Origin: Bradyrhizobium forestalis
GTDB lineage: Bacteria; Pseudomonadota; Alphaproteobacteria; Rhizobiales; Xanthobacteraceae
NCBI RefSeq assembly: GCF_002795245.1
Contig: NZ_PGVG01000003.1
Location: 62,001-126,000, forward strand
Length of the DNA: 64,000 nucleotides
Reading direction: 5' to 3'
In this document: piece after piece, positions 35,584 through 44,920 of the stretch
How positions within the stretch are numbered: position 1 is the stretch's first letter
Layout: each line of letters opens with the position of its first letter
The notes under the pieces: model-generated
What the model saw: only the letters and a program-made list of their open reading frames with translations
Database searches by the model: none
Told to the model about the DNA's origin: nothing
Program-made: the position numbers and the translations under genes

Positions 35584-37941
35584 GTGTTTACCAACCGTAT
35601 CGTACGACCGCGCAGCGTCCTGCTCGCCTCTGCCGCGCTCACATCCTTTGCTGCTCTCGATCTGCCGACCGCGCTGGCGCAGCAGGCCCGCGAACCGCTG
35701 CCGCCGGTCGAGGTGTCGCCCGCCCAACCGCGCAAGCCCGCCAAACCGGCTGCCCGGGACACGCAGAGCACGCGCCGCACGGCAGCGCGCCGGCCGGCGG
35801 CCACATCCGCGGCGCCGAAGCCCGCCGCGCCGGCTGCGACGGCGCAAACGCCGCTGAACACCAATGCGGTGGCCGAAAGCGCCTCGCGGCTCGGCCTGAC
35901 CGTGCGGCAGACGCCCGCGACGGTCGAGGTGATCTCGGCGGAGACCATGCGCGAGCAGGGCTATCGCACCGTCTCAGAAGTGGCGCAGGGCGCGGTCGGT
36001 GTCACCTCTGGCGACAACCCGGCCGAGCCTTCGGCCTTCTCCATGCGCGGCTTCACAAACAGCCAGATCAACACGCTCTACAACGGCATCAAGATCGGTC
36101 CGCAGAACATGACCTCGCGGATCGTCGACACCGCCAATCTGGAGGCCGTTGAATTCCTCAAAGGCCCGGCCTCGCTGATGTCGGGCGAAGGCGCCGCCGG
36201 CGGCGCCATCAACTTCGTCACCAAGCAGCCGCACACCGGACCGATCCGGAACGAGGCTGATTTCTCCTGGGACTCGCTGAACTCGTTCCGTGCGCATTAC
36301 GGCTCGGGCGGCAGCACCAATGTGCAGGGGCTGGACTATCGCTTCGACATCAGCCGTTCCACGCTCAACGGCTTTGCCGACGACACCAACGTCAAGACCT
36401 TCGGCGCGTCCGGCCAGCTCAATTACCGCATCTCCGACAGCCTCAAGATCTGGGGCGCGATCGAGTATCGCGAGGATCGCTCCAAAGCCTATTGGGGCGC
36501 GCCGCTGGTGCCGGTCGCCTTCAGCGGTTCGCGTGCGACGACGGGGATCGTCTCCGGCAGCTATGTCTCGAATTACAACGGAACCAATCTCGGCGCCGTC
36601 ACCATCGACGACCGCACCTTCAACACCAATTACAACGTCCTCGACAATCGCAACGTGGCGCAGGAGGTCTGGCTGCGCGGCGGCTTCGAGCTGAAGCTGG
36701 CGCCTGACCTGACGCTGAAGAGCCAAGCCTATGGTTATGGTGCTGAGCGCAGCTGGTTCAACAACGAGGTTGAGGCTTTCAATACGGCGACGAACATGGT
36801 TGATCGCAGCCGCTTCTATGTGGCTCACAGCCAGCGTCTCGTCGGCAACATCACCGATCTGATCTGGGACGCGAACATCGCAGGCTTCGACAATCGTCTC
36901 GTCACGACGCTCTCATCGAGCTATCTGGATTTCGTCCGCCCGGGCGCGGCCAATTTTCCAGGCGATTCCGTTGATCTCGTCGATCCCAACCGTGGCTTCT
37001 ACGGCCTGCTCACGACCAAGCAGCAGACCGCGCGCATCGACAACGAGGCTCTGTCGTTCGAGGACCGGCTGAAGCTGACGCGGACCTTCGCGCTGATCGG
37101 CGGCTTGCGCGTCGAGCATATCGGGCTCGACCGCAATTCGACGGATTCCGCCGGCCTGGTGAACGCGGGCTTTCCGTTCTCGAAGGACTGGGCCCCGGTG
37201 ACGGGCCGGATCGGCTACACCTGGGAGGCCATTCCCGGCCTGACCTTCTTCAGCCAGTACGCCACCGGCGCGGACATCGCCGCCAACAACATCTTCCTGC
37301 TCGCACCCACTCAGCCGCTCGACCTGACCACCGCGCGCACTTACGAGACGGGCATCAAGCACCTATTCTGGGACAACAGGGCGGAATGGTCGTTCTCGGC
37401 CTATGACATCGTGCGCAAGAACGTCTATGCCGCGGCCGGCGGCATGCAGCTGAATATCGCCGGACGGCAGGAATCCAAGGGCGTCGAGCTTGCCGCCTCG
37501 GTACGCCCGATCGAGCCGCTGCGTCTCTGGGGCAACATCGCCTATGTCGATGCGCGCTATGCCGACTACAATTTCGTCGGCGGCTCGTTCTCCGGCAACA
37601 CGCCGCCGAACGTGCCGCGCATCGTCGCGAACGCCGGGGCGTCGTACCGGTTCTTCACACCGTGGCCGGTGGAGCTCGGCATCACCGGCCGTCACGTCGG
37701 CGATCGCTACAACACTGACGCCAATGTCGTGACGATGAAGGCCTACACGGTGGCCGACGTCTATGCCTTCGTCGACATTCCCAAGACGGTGTTCGCTGCA
37801 GTCGACCAGGCCCGCCTGACCTTCCGCGTGCGCAACATCACCGACAAGCGCTACGCGATCTGGGGTGATCCGTTCTATCCCGATCAGATCCTGCTCGGCG
37901 CGCCGCGCACCTACGAGATCTCGGCGGCGTTCAAATGGTGA
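35584..37941 (+). CDS. TonB-dependent siderophore-type receptor under B12 control
   Basis: Outer-membrane gated barrel, 785 aa. A signal peptide (about residues 1-36, ending ALAQQ) is followed by a long Pro/Ala/Arg-rich linker (residues 37-90). The plug domain follows (TVEVISAETMREQGYRTVSEV, FSMRGFTNSQINTLYNGIK, VEFLKGPASLMSGEGAAGG) and then a 22-strand-type barrel ending in EISAAFKW. The plug resembles FpvA/FhuE siderophore receptors more than BtuB. Its riboswitch points to B12, cobinamide or a cobalt chelate as substrate. GTG start chosen for the GAGGT 8 nt upstream. It is followed 12 nt later by a PepSY gene. Confidence 0.9.
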   Translation: MFTNRIVRPRSVLLASAALTSFAALDLPTALAQQAREPLPPVEVSPAQPRKPAKPAARDTQSTRRTAARRPAATSAAPKPAAPAATAQTPLNTNAVAESASRLGLTVRQTPATVEVISAETMREQGYRTVSEVAQGAVGVTSGDNPAEPSAFSMRGFTNSQINTLYNGIKIGPQNMTSRIVDTANLEAVEFLKGPASLMSGEGAAGGAINFVTKQPHTGPIRNEADFSWDSLNSFRAHYGSGGSTNVQGLDYRFDISRSTLNGFADDTNVKTFGASGQLNYRISDSLKIWGAIEYREDRSKAYWGAPLVPVAFSGSRATTGIVSGSYVSNYNGTNLGAVTIDDRTFNTNYNVLDNRNVAQEVWLRGGFELKLAPDLTLKSQAYGYGAERSWFNNEVEAFNTATNMVDRSRFYVAHSQRLVGNITDLIWDANIAGFDNRLVTTLSSSYLDFVRPGAANFPGDSVDLVDPNRGFYGLLTTKQQTARIDNEALSFEDRLKLTRTFALIGGLRVEHIGLDRNSTDSAGLVNAGFPFSKDWAPVTGRIGYTWEAIPGLTFFSQYATGADIAANNIFLLAPTQPLDLTTARTYETGIKHLFWDNRAEWSFSAYDIVRKNVYAAAGGMQLNIAGRQESKGVELAASVRPIEPLRLWGNIAYVDARYADYNFVGGSFSGNTPPNVPRIVANAGASYRFFTPWPVELGITGRHVGDRYNTDANVVTMKAYTVADVYAFVDIPKTVFAAVDQARLTFRVRNITDKRYAIWGDPFYPDQILLGAPRTYEISAAFKW

Positions 37942-37953
37942 GGCGCTAGACCG

Positions 37954-39387
37954 ATGATGGGCGCGGTCGTCCTCTCGCACCGCTGGCTCGGGATCGCGTT
38001 CTGCCTGCTGTTCGCGATGTGGTTCGCGAGCGGGATCGTGATGCACTTCGTTCCGTTTCCGTCGCTGATGGAAGCGGAGCGATTTGCCGGACTCGCGCCG
38101 GTGGATCCCAGCGAGATCAGGATTTCGGTCGGAGACGCCGTGGCAGCGAGCGGGATCGCGGACGCCACGCGCGTGCGGCTGATCCAGCGGAGCGACGGAC
38201 CGGTCTATATCGTTTCGGGGCCGTCGCGCGCGGGCGCATTCCGCGCCTCCGATGGGGCCGACGCTTCGGTCGCGTCTTTCGATGTCGCGCTGGCCATCGC
38301 GCGGGATCACGCCCGAAGCCGCGGCCTCGATGCCGCGCGCGCCAAGATCGTTGCGCGCTCGGATTATGACCAATGGATCGTGCCGAACGGCTTCGATCGC
38401 CATCGGCCCTTGTTTCGGGTTGCCCTCGGCGATGTCGCGGGAACGGAGGTCTATGTCTCGTCGCGCACCGGCGAGGTCGTGCTGGATACGACGCGAAGCG
38501 AGCGGCGCTGGAATCTCGTCGGCAGCGTGCTGCACTGGATCTATCCGACCGTCTTGAGGAGCAATTGGTCGCTGTGGGATCGCGTGGTCTGGACGCTGTC
38601 GCTGTTGGCTCTGATCGCGGCGGTGCTTGGCGCGGTGCTCGGGATCGTGCGGGTGAAACTGCATGGGTATCAGATGTCCTCGCCTTATCGTGGCTGGCAC
38701 GCCCTGCATCATCTCATTGGTCTTGCGGCGACGACGTTCGTCCTGACCTGGATCTTCAGTGGCTGGCTCTCGATGGATCACGGGCGGCTGTTCTCGCGCG
38801 GGCAACTGACCGCGGCCGAAGCCGGCGTGATCAACGCTTCGCCAAATTGGACGATTGCCTCATCGCTCGATCGGCGGTCGGTCTCGCTATCGACGCGTGA
38901 AATTGAATGGTTCGCCTTCAACGGAAATCTCTATCGGCACGATCGGGTTGGCCTTGCCGCTCAGGCCTTGGTCAAGGCAGGGGATGCCCCCCGCGTTGGA
39001 CCAACGGGATTTTTGGATGTGCACGAGATCCAGCAGCTGACGGCGCGCGTTGCGGCTGGCTGCGCCGCACCGATCGTACTTGCCGGCAACGACGACTATC
39101 CCGCGCAATCCACCATCCCGGGCGCGCCGGTCTACCGCTCGCGCTGCGGCGACCTCTGGTTCGACATCGACGGCGCCGACGGGAGCGTGCTGCAAAGGCT
39201 CGATCCGTCGCGGCGGGCCTATCGCTGGTTTTACGGCGCGCTGCACACGCTGGATTTTCCAGTCCTCATGGCGCATCCGCGTCTGCGCGATGTCGTGATC
39301 GTCGGGCTGTGCGCACTCGGACTGCTGTTCTCCGTCACCGGCATCGTCATCGGCTGGCGGCGCTTGCGTCTCTCCTTCGTTGGTTAA
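37954..39387 (+). CDS. PepSY-associated transmembrane protein (possible periplasmic/inner-membrane reductase)
   Basis: Inner-membrane protein of 477 aa. Predicted helices: residues 8-33 (HRWLGIAFCLLFAMWFASG), about 208-230, about 250-275 (WHALHHLIGLAATTFVL) and 447-470 (GLCALGLLFSVTGIVIGW). Between helices 1 and 2 is a periplasmic PepSY-type region. Paired histidines at helix edges (WHALHH, LHW, ALHTLDF) are possible heme ligands, as in FoxB/PiuB-like siderophore reductases. It is 12 nt after the TonB receptor gene and thus under riboswitch 3. A role in reducing cobalt or a corrinoid is inference. Confidence 0.8.
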   Translation: MMGAVVLSHRWLGIAFCLLFAMWFASGIVMHFVPFPSLMEAERFAGLAPVDPSEIRISVGDAVAASGIADATRVRLIQRSDGPVYIVSGPSRAGAFRASDGADASVASFDVALAIARDHARSRGLDAARAKIVARSDYDQWIVPNGFDRHRPLFRVALGDVAGTEVYVSSRTGEVVLDTTRSERRWNLVGSVLHWIYPTVLRSNWSLWDRVVWTLSLLALIAAVLGAVLGIVRVKLHGYQMSSPYRGWHALHHLIGLAATTFVLTWIFSGWLSMDHGRLFSRGQLTAAEAGVINASPNWTIASSLDRRSVSLSTREIEWFAFNGNLYRHDRVGLAAQALVKAGDAPRVGPTGFLDVHEIQQLTARVAAGCAAPIVLAGNDDYPAQSTIPGAPVYRSRCGDLWFDIDGADGSVLQRLDPSRRAYRWFYGALHTLDFPVLMAHPRLRDVVIVGLCALGLLFSVTGIVIGWRRLRLSFVG

Positions 39388-39441
39388 ACCGGCCGGCGGC
39401 CTGCGCCGCAGGTTGCTGTGCCCCTGAGGCCGCGGCGCGAA

Positions 39442-40131
39442 CTACCTGGGCCTGATCGTGAGTTCGTTGCCGCGACCCGGATTGAACGGCAGCGGCAGCG
39501 AAAGATAGCCATTCTGCGGATCGCGCACGTAGTCGAGATAGCCCGCGCCTTCCGCAAACGCGTTCTCGCCAATGATCACTGCGCCGCGCTTCAGGTGGGG
39601 CTCGAGCAGCTTCAGGATGGGAAGATAGAGCGTGAACGCGCCGTCGAGCATCACCATGTCGATGTCGCCGCCGACGCCGGCTTTGAGGGTCTCGCGAGCA
39701 TCGCCGACGCGAAATTCGACCAGGTCGTCGAGCCCTGCGGCAGCGAGGTTGACGCGTGCACGCGCGATCTTGGCGGGCTCGAGATCGGTCCCGATCAGGC
39801 GGCCGCCGCTCATGTCGCGCAAGGCGGCGGCCATGTAGATGGCGGAAATCCCCATCGAAGAGCCGAACTCCACGATGCACGTCGCCTTGCAGGCGCGGGC
39901 ACAGAGATAGAGAAACCGTCCGAATTCGGGAGAGACATTCAGGAAATTGTCCGCGAGCCCGCGATAGACCCCTGCGAGATCCCTGGTCTCGGCTTCGATG
40001 AAGTGACTGATGGTGCTCTGATGATCGGTTGCTTCGCCCATGGCTTGCATCAGCGGCGCATCGGTCGCCTCCGCTTCCCGATGAAGACGAAGGAGAACGT
40101 CGGCGACAAGGCCGCGGCTGAGGGAATCCAT
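39442..40131 (-). CDS. Class I SAM-dependent O-methyltransferase-like protein
   Basis: Soluble 229-aa methyltransferase of the catechol-OMT-like group. The SAM motif is CIVEFGSSMGISAIYMAAAL (near residue 88), followed by GTDLEPAKIARARVNLAAAGL and the acidic motif DMVMLDGAFTLYLPIL, where a metal or catalytic Asp would sit. The start MDSLSRG at 40131 has GGAG 9 nt upstream; the frame stays open 30 codons upstream without support. The gene converges on the PepSY gene (54 nt between stops, with a small hairpin CCTGC/GCAGG near 39400). Substrate unknown; no functional link to B12 can be shown. Confidence 0.8.
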   Translation of the reverse strand: MDSLSRGLVADVLLRLHREAEATDAPLMQAMGEATDHQSTISHFIEAETRDLAGVYRGLADNFLNVSPEFGRFLYLCARACKATCIVEFGSSMGISAIYMAAALRDMSGGRLIGTDLEPAKIARARVNLAAAGLDDLVEFRVGDARETLKAGVGGDIDMVMLDGAFTLYLPILKLLEPHLKRGAVIIGENAFAEGAGYLDYVRDPQNGYLSLPLPFNPGRGNELTIRPR

Positions 40132-40238
40132 GTTTCTCGGCTCCGGAAAATGCGCCCGCGGACGGGCCTCGGAGCCTGAATACGAGATCGGTCTGCCGGC
40201 CGCATTCCGCGAACGGGACAATCGATTGCGATTTCCGG

Positions 40239-41135
40239 TCAGTGCGTTCGGACGCGGCGCTCCGCGAGGTACCGCGCGGGCGGCTTGCCCAGGGCCTTGC
40301 GGAACATGGTGACGAAGGCGCTCGCGCTCTCATAGCCGAGATCGAGTGCCACGGCGTGCACCGACGCTCCCCGGTCGAGGCGCTGAAGCGCAATCAGGAT
40401 GTGGAGTTGCTGGCGCCAGCGGCCGAAGCTCATGCCGGTCTCGCGTTGCAGGATGCGGGTCAGGGTCCGCGGCGCGACGGCCATGCGGCTGGCCCACTCG
40501 TCGATCGTCGCGCGGTCGGACGGATCGGCGATCATCGCACTCGCGATCCTGCGCAGCCGGGCATCGGCCGGCATTGGGAAGCTCAGCTCTTCGGCGGGCG
40601 CCAGCGCCAGCTGGTCGAGTCGCACGGTTGCGATCCGTCCGTCGGGGCCGTCGACATCGTACAGGGCCGGCATCCGGGTGACGTGCACCAGCAGACGTTC
40701 CAGCAGCGGCGAGATCGACAGCGTGCAGCATTGCCGAGGCAGCCTCGGCACTGCACCCGGTTCGACGAACAGGCAATACACCTCGACGTTTCCGGCGACG
40801 CTGACACTGTGGGGGACATTTCGGGGAATCCACAGCCCACAGCGCGGCGGCACGATCCAGACGCCCGGCCCGGCCTCGCAGCGGACGACGCCCCGCAAGG
40901 TCAGGACGAGCTCGTCCTTGCAATGGGTGTGCATGGCAAGCTTCGTGCCCTTGGTAATCATCTCGCCGCCGAAGGCGGCGATGGCGCGCGGCACGTCCTC
41001 CGGGTCGAAATCGACCGCGTCATCGGGACGAAGATCGTCTTCGTTGAGTCGGAAGAAGGGCGTGGTGGGTGATGGTCGATCCGATGACGACTGGGCTGGC
41101 TCCGGCAATATCGAGACCGGGCTGTCGACTTTCAA
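40239..41135 (-). CDS. AraC-family transcriptional regulator with cupin sensor domain
   Basis: DNA-binding regulator of 298 aa. The N-terminal cupin-like half contains MHTHCKDELVLTLRGVVRC (near residue 67) and LWIPRNVPHSV. The C-terminal double helix-turn-helix includes DEWASRMAVAPRTLTRILQRETGMSFGRWRQQL and VALDLGYESASAFVTMFRKALGKPP. The longest start is TTG at 41135 with no clear ribosome site, so the exact N-terminus is uncertain. It is divergent from the aldehyde dehydrogenase gene with 203 nt between and may regulate it or the methyltransferase. Confidence 0.88.
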   Translation of the reverse strand: MKVDSPVSILPEPAQSSSDRPSPTTPFFRLNEDDLRPDDAVDFDPEDVPRAIAAFGGEMITKGTKLAMHTHCKDELVLTLRGVVRCEAGPGVWIVPPRCGLWIPRNVPHSVSVAGNVEVYCLFVEPGAVPRLPRQCCTLSISPLLERLLVHVTRMPALYDVDGPDGRIATVRLDQLALAPAEELSFPMPADARLRRIASAMIADPSDRATIDEWASRMAVAPRTLTRILQRETGMSFGRWRQQLHILIALQRLDRGASVHAVALDLGYESASAFVTMFRKALGKPPARYLAERRVRTH

Positions 41136-41338
41136 TGCGACATGCGCCAGTCTCGATTGGTTCTAACAGGCCATTCCCGAGGGCCTCCGTGATCATGGCA
41201 GGTGAGGGGATCAGCGATGCCTTGCTGCCGCATCATTGATCCCTTTTCGCCGGCCGCCTTTCGGTGTAGCTCTGCGCCGGCTTGAAACGGCGGGCGCTGG
41301 TCTCGCCGACGACCGAAATCATGCAGGAGGCAGCACGG

Positions 41339-42772
41339 ATGTACCCGAAAGTTCAAATGTTCGTCGCCGGCGAGTGGACCGATGGGTCGTCCGGCAAGTC
41401 GGAGGACATCCTCAATCCCGCCACCGGCCAGCCGATCGGCAAGACCCCGCACGCCTCGAGGGCGGATCTCGATCGCGCGCTGGAGGCGGCCAAGGCTGGC
41501 TTCGACATCTGGCGCAAGACCTCGCCATTCGACCGCTACAAGCTGATGCGGAAAGCGGCCGATATCATCCGCTCGCGCGCCGCCGAGATCGCGCCCGTGA
41601 TGACCATGGAGCAGGGCAAGCCGGTGGTGGAAGCGCAGGGCGAGACCATGCTGGCCGGCGACCTCATCGACTGGTTCGCGGAAGAAGCACGCCGCGCCTA
41701 TGGCCGCATCGTGCCGCCGCGGATGGGCAACGTCTCCCAGCTCGTGACCAAGGAGCCGGTCGGCCCGGTCGCGGCGTTCACGCCCTGGAATTTCCCGATC
41801 AACCAGGCGGTGCGCAAGATCTCGGCCGCGCTCGCCGCCGGCTGCTCGATCATCGTCAAGGGACCGGAAGAGACGCCTGCAAGCTGCATGGAGCTGGTGC
41901 GCGCCTATGCCGACGCGGGCATTCCCCCCGGCGTCGTTCAACTCGTGTTCGGCGTGCCGGCCGAAGTGTCGGAATATCTCATTCCGCATCCGATCATCCG
42001 CAAGATCAGCTTCACCGGCTCGACCGCCGTCGGCAAGCATCTGGCGGCGCTCGCGGGCCTGCACATGAAGCGCGTCACCATGGAGCTCGGCGGCCATGCG
42101 CCGGCGATCGTGTTCGCGGACGCCGATCTCGACAACGCCGCAAAAATCCTGTCGGCCAACAAGTTCCGCAACGCCGGCCAGGTCTGCGTCTCGCCGACGC
42201 GCTTCCTGGTGCATGAGAGCGTCTACGAGCCCTTCGTCGACAAGTTCGTGGCGGTCGCCAAGGGCCTCAAGGTCGGCAACGGCCTCGACAAGGACACCCG
42301 CATGGGACCGCTGGCGAATCCGCGCCGTGTCGATGCGATGGAAGGTCTGGTCTCCGACGCGGTCCAGCGCGGCGCCAAGGTCAAGGCCGGCGGCAAGCGC
42401 ATCGGCAACGAAGGCTTCTTCTTCGAGCCCACGGTGATCACCGATGTGCCGCGCGATGCCCGCATCATGAACGAGGAGCCGTTCGGACCTCTTGCCCCAA
42501 TCACGTCCTTCCGCAGCTATGACGAGGTGGTGGCCGAGGCCAACCGTCTGCCTTACGGCCTGGCGGCCTATGCCTACACCACTTCGACCAAGACGATGCA
42601 GGCCATCGGTGCCGACATCGAGAGTGGCATGGTCTCGATCAACCATCACGGTCTCGCGCTGCCCGAAGTGCCGTTCGGCGGCATCAAGGATTCCGGCTAC
42701 GGCTCCGAAGGCGGCCTCGAGGCGATCGAGGGTTACCTCAACACGAAGTTCGTGACCCAGGCGAGCGCGTAA
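41339..42772 (+). CDS. NAD(P)-dependent aldehyde dehydrogenase, succinate-semialdehyde type
   Basis: Oxidises an aldehyde, most likely a semialdehyde, to the acid. It has 477 aa. Catalytic Cys283 lies in NAGQVCVSP and Glu249 in MELGGHAP; the cofactor loop FTGSTAVGK and [10 protein letters not shown] are also present. The start MYPKVQMF has AGGAGG 9 nt upstream; a longer frame from 41282 is less likely. It is followed by a MocR-type regulator and, downstream, an aminotransferase, a combination typical of omega-amino-acid breakdown. SSADH, glutarate-semialdehyde and ketoglutarate-semialdehyde enzymes cannot be told apart here. Confidence 0.9.
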   Translation: MYPKVQMFVAGEWTDGSSGKSEDILNPATGQPIGKTPHASRADLDRALEAAKAGFDIWRKTSPFDRYKLMRKAADIIRSRAAEIAPVMTMEQGKPVVEAQGETMLAGDLIDWFAEEARRAYGRIVPPRMGNVSQLVTKEPVGPVAAFTPWNFPINQAVRKISAALAAGCSIIVKGPEETPASCMELVRAYADAGIPPGVVQLVFGVPAEVSEYLIPHPIIRKISFTGSTAVGKHLAALAGLHMKRVTMELGGHAPAIVFADADLDNAAKILSANKFRNAGQVCVSPTRFLVHESVYEPFVDKFVAVAKGLKVGNGLDKDTRMGPLANPRRVDAMEGLVSDAVQRGAKVKAGGKRIGNEGFFFEPTVITDVPRDARIMNEEPFGPLAPITSFRSYDEVVAEANRLPYGLAAYAYTTSTKTMQAIGADIESGMVSINHHGLALPEVPFGGIKDSGYGSEGGLEAIEGYLNTKFVTQASA

Positions 42773-42790
42773 AGACAGATGCGGTGTCGT

Positions 42791-42815
42791 TCCGGGGCGC
42801 GCGACGCGCCCCGGA
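42791..42815 (+). terminator. Perfect GC-rich hairpin after the aldehyde dehydrogenase gene
   Basis: TCCGGGGCGCG and CGCGCCCCGGA form an 11-bp perfect stem with loop CGA, 18 nt after the stop codon. No T-run follows, so it may be a weak or Rho-aided terminator. Confidence 0.5.
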
Positions 42816-42835
42816 ACAATGGTGAGAGTGCTCGC

Positions 42836-42912
42836 GTAGCCCGGGTGAGCGAAGCGATACCCGGGACAACCGCGGCTGGATTCCCGGATGTCGCTTCGCT
42901 CATCCGGGCTAC
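42836..42912. repeat. REP-like inverted repeat between ALDH and MocR genes
   Basis: A 31-nt arm starting GTAGCCCGGGTGAGCGAAGC (42836-42866) and its inverted copy ending GCTCATCCGGGCTAC (42882-42912) match at 28 of 31 positions around a 15-nt loop. The right arm overlaps an upstream extension of the next reading frame, which argues for the later start of that gene. I associate this style of palindrome with Bradyrhizobium intergenic repeats. Confidence 0.65.
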
Positions 42913-42941
42913 GATCTCTTGCGTTGCCTGACGGGCGGGAC

Positions 42942-44468
42942 ATGGACAACAGCCGTCACCCCAGCAAGCGCGTGTCCCTGGCGGGGATGCATATCGACCG
43001 GACCTCGGCCGTGCCGCTGCATTTGCAGATCGCGGCTCACATCCGCGATGGCATCCTGCGCGGCGTCTTTCCGGCCGGAACGCAGTTTCTGGGCTCGCGC
43101 GAGATTGCGCGCGAACTGGGCTGTTCGCGCACGGTGGTGCTGACCGCCTGGGATCTGCTCTACGCCGAAGGCTACCTTGAATCGACTCCGCGCGGTGCCG
43201 TCATGGTGGCGTCCGTCGCGGCCCCGCATGCGGAGCCGCCTTCCACCACGTCGCCTGCGATCAAGCCCGCCCACATGTCGGAGCGCTGGCGATCGCTGCT
43301 CGGCCTGGATTACGAGACCAACTGGCCGTCCGTGTTCGCACCTGGCGCCCCCGACATTTCGACGTTCCCGTTCAAGGACTGGTCGCGCCTGCTGCGCCAG
43401 GCCTGGCAGAATCCAAGAGAGCAGGAGTGTCTCGATCTGCCGCCTGAAGGCCATCCGCGTTTGCGAAGCGAGATCGCGAACTTCCTCGGCTCCGTGCGCG
43501 GTCTCGTTTGCTCGCCGGAAGAGGTCGTCGTCACCTCCGGCACGTCGGGGGCACTGGATTTCTGCAGCCGGATGATCCTCGATCCCGGCGACGAGGTCTG
43601 GGTCGAGGAGCCCGGCTTCATCGAGGCGCGCTGGGCGTTGACGGCCGCGGGCGCAAAGCTCGTTCCGATTCCGGTCGACGACAAGGGCCTCGTCGTCTCG
43701 GAAGGAATCCGTCGCGCGCCACGCGCACGGCTGATCGTGGTCACGCCGTCGCATCAATATCCGCTCGGCGTCAGCATGGGCCTGGAGCGGCGGCTCGAGC
43801 TTCTCGACTGGGCGAACAAGAACGACATCTGGGTGATCGAGGATGACTACAATTCGGAGTTCAGGCACCAGGACAGCATGATTGCCTCGCTGCGCTCGCT
43901 CGATCGCGAGGGCCGGGTGATCTATTTCGGCACCTTCTCGAAAATCATGATGCCGAACCTGCGGCTCGGATATCTCGTCGCGAACAGGCATTTCATCGCA
44001 GGATTCACCAAGGGTCGCGCGCGCATCGACGTGCACACCTCCGGCATCGGGCAGCTCGCTTTGGCGGAATTCATGCGGGAAGGGCATCTGTTGCGCCATC
44101 TGCGCGCCATGCGGCGGGTCTATGCGAGCAGGCGCAAGGCGCTGATCGATGCGATCGGCGCGCTGATGCCGGACGATCTGACGGTGTCCTCCGCCGTCAC
44201 CGGCCTGCACCTGGTGGCGCTGTTCACCGACGCAATGCAGGCGCGGATGAGCGATCGCGAGGCGGCCGCGGTCTTGAAGGAGGCCGGCATCCACCTGCAA
44301 CCGCTGTCGCAGAATTTCCTGGAACGGCCGACGCGGCAAGGCCTGGTGTTCGGCTACGGCCGGCTGCGCGTCGAGGATGCCGCTCCGTTGCTTGCCAGAA
44401 TCGCAGCCTGCATCGGCGGCGCTTCTCGCAGCGCACCATCCAACCCCGCGAACACGCTCTCTTACTGA
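42942..44468 (+). CDS. MocR/GabR-type PLP-dependent transcriptional regulator
   Basis: GntR-type winged helix fused to an aminotransferase-like sensor domain, 508 aa. The HTH part is residues 15-80 (PLHLQIAAHIRDGILRG, GSREIARELGCSRTVVLTAW). The effector domain follows with SGTSGALDF, TPSHQYPLG, EDDYNSEFR and the PLP-binding Lys334 in GTFSKIMMPNLRLGYL. Proteins of this group sense amino compounds such as GABA through PLP. The start at 42942 avoids the inverted repeat. It lies between an aldehyde dehydrogenase gene and the hyuAB-aminotransferase genes, which are likely targets. Confidence 0.9.
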   Translation: MDNSRHPSKRVSLAGMHIDRTSAVPLHLQIAAHIRDGILRGVFPAGTQFLGSREIARELGCSRTVVLTAWDLLYAEGYLESTPRGAVMVASVAAPHAEPPSTTSPAIKPAHMSERWRSLLGLDYETNWPSVFAPGAPDISTFPFKDWSRLLRQAWQNPREQECLDLPPEGHPRLRSEIANFLGSVRGLVCSPEEVVVTSGTSGALDFCSRMILDPGDEVWVEEPGFIEARWALTAAGAKLVPIPVDDKGLVVSEGIRRAPRARLIVVTPSHQYPLGVSMGLERRLELLDWANKNDIWVIEDDYNSEFRHQDSMIASLRSLDREGRVIYFGTFSKIMMPNLRLGYLVANRHFIAGFTKGRARIDVHTSGIGQLALAEFMREGHLLRHLRAMRRVYASRRKALIDAIGALMPDDLTVSSAVTGLHLVALFTDAMQARMSDREAAAVLKEAGIHLQPLSQNFLERPTRQGLVFGYGRLRVEDAAPLLARIAACIGGASRSAPSNPANTLSY

Positions 44469-44583
44469 TCGTACAATAAAGAGAGGCTGAGCCGACTAAT
44501 GTGCATAGCTCATAGGCACCCCGATATCCGGCGCTGCCGATTGATCGCCTGCAAATTAGACAGCTGATTTCGGCGGCTCGGAT

Positions 44584-44635
44584 TGCGGTGCAACAGACAT
44601 CGCGATTTGCTCAGAGAAATCCGTGGTGCGGTGCA
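44584..44635 (+). promoter_or_regulatory. Candidate MocR operator: direct repeats
   Basis: The 9-mer TGCGGTGCA occurs at 44584-44592 and again at 44627-44635 on the same strand, a 43-bp pitch (about four helical turns). Well-separated direct repeats are the known binding pattern of GabR. The site lies between the regulator gene and the hyuA operon. The rest of the 448-nt gap (44469-44916) shows an inverted pair TGCACGTTTT/AAAACGTGCA (44632-44641, 44694-44703), a short ORF near its end, and no other gene I can support. Confidence 0.35.
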
Positions 44636-44827
44636 CGTTTTTGGCGTGGAACGGCGCGCGCTCACGTGCTGTCTGTGCAGGCATCGCTGCACCAAAACGT
44701 GCATCCGGTTGTGAGGTGCGCTGCGCCAGCTGCTTGCTGGCCCAGCGAATTGCGACAACTCTGGCCCTATCGGAGGGCCACCGCTCTGTCGCACGCTCGC
44801 AGACGATGGCATGACAGGGGATGCATG

Positions 44828-44920
44828 ATGAGCGCTCTCGGTTCGGCATTCGAGTTGGCGGTGGACGGGAAGGACCCGGCGTCCGGTTCGGACGTCACGC
44901 GTAGCTGCCCCCGCACATGA
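44828..44920 (+). CDS. Putative 30-aa leader ORF coupled to hyuA
   Basis: ATG at 44828 with AGGGG 7 nt upstream opens a 30-codon frame (MSALGSAFELAVDGKDP...) that stops at TGA 44918-44920, overlapping the hyuA ATG as ATGA. hyuA itself has only GCCCCCGCAC before its ATG and no Shine-Dalgarno, so its translation may depend on this small ORF. No similarity recognised; it may be only a coupling device. Confidence 0.4.
   Translation: MSALGSAFELAVDGKDPASGSDVTRSCPRT

Noticed and set aside
39400..39412. CCTGC/GCAGG hairpin between the PepSY and methyltransferase genes as an intrinsic terminator
   Set aside because: The stem is only 5 bp and there is no T-run; too weak to call.
44738..44753. TGGCCCAGCGAATTGC resembling a sigma-54 promoter upstream of hyuA
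   Set aside because: Spacing between GG and GC is 11 instead of 10, which normally abolishes RpoN binding.
44510..44812. 100-codon minus-strand frame in the MocR-hyuA gap
   Set aside because: No ribosome site, low-complexity composition and no recognisable family.
44890..44916. AGCTGCCCCCGCAC before hyuA, similar to the cobalamin riboswitch core
   Set aside because: None of the other aptamer elements and no B12 box are present.
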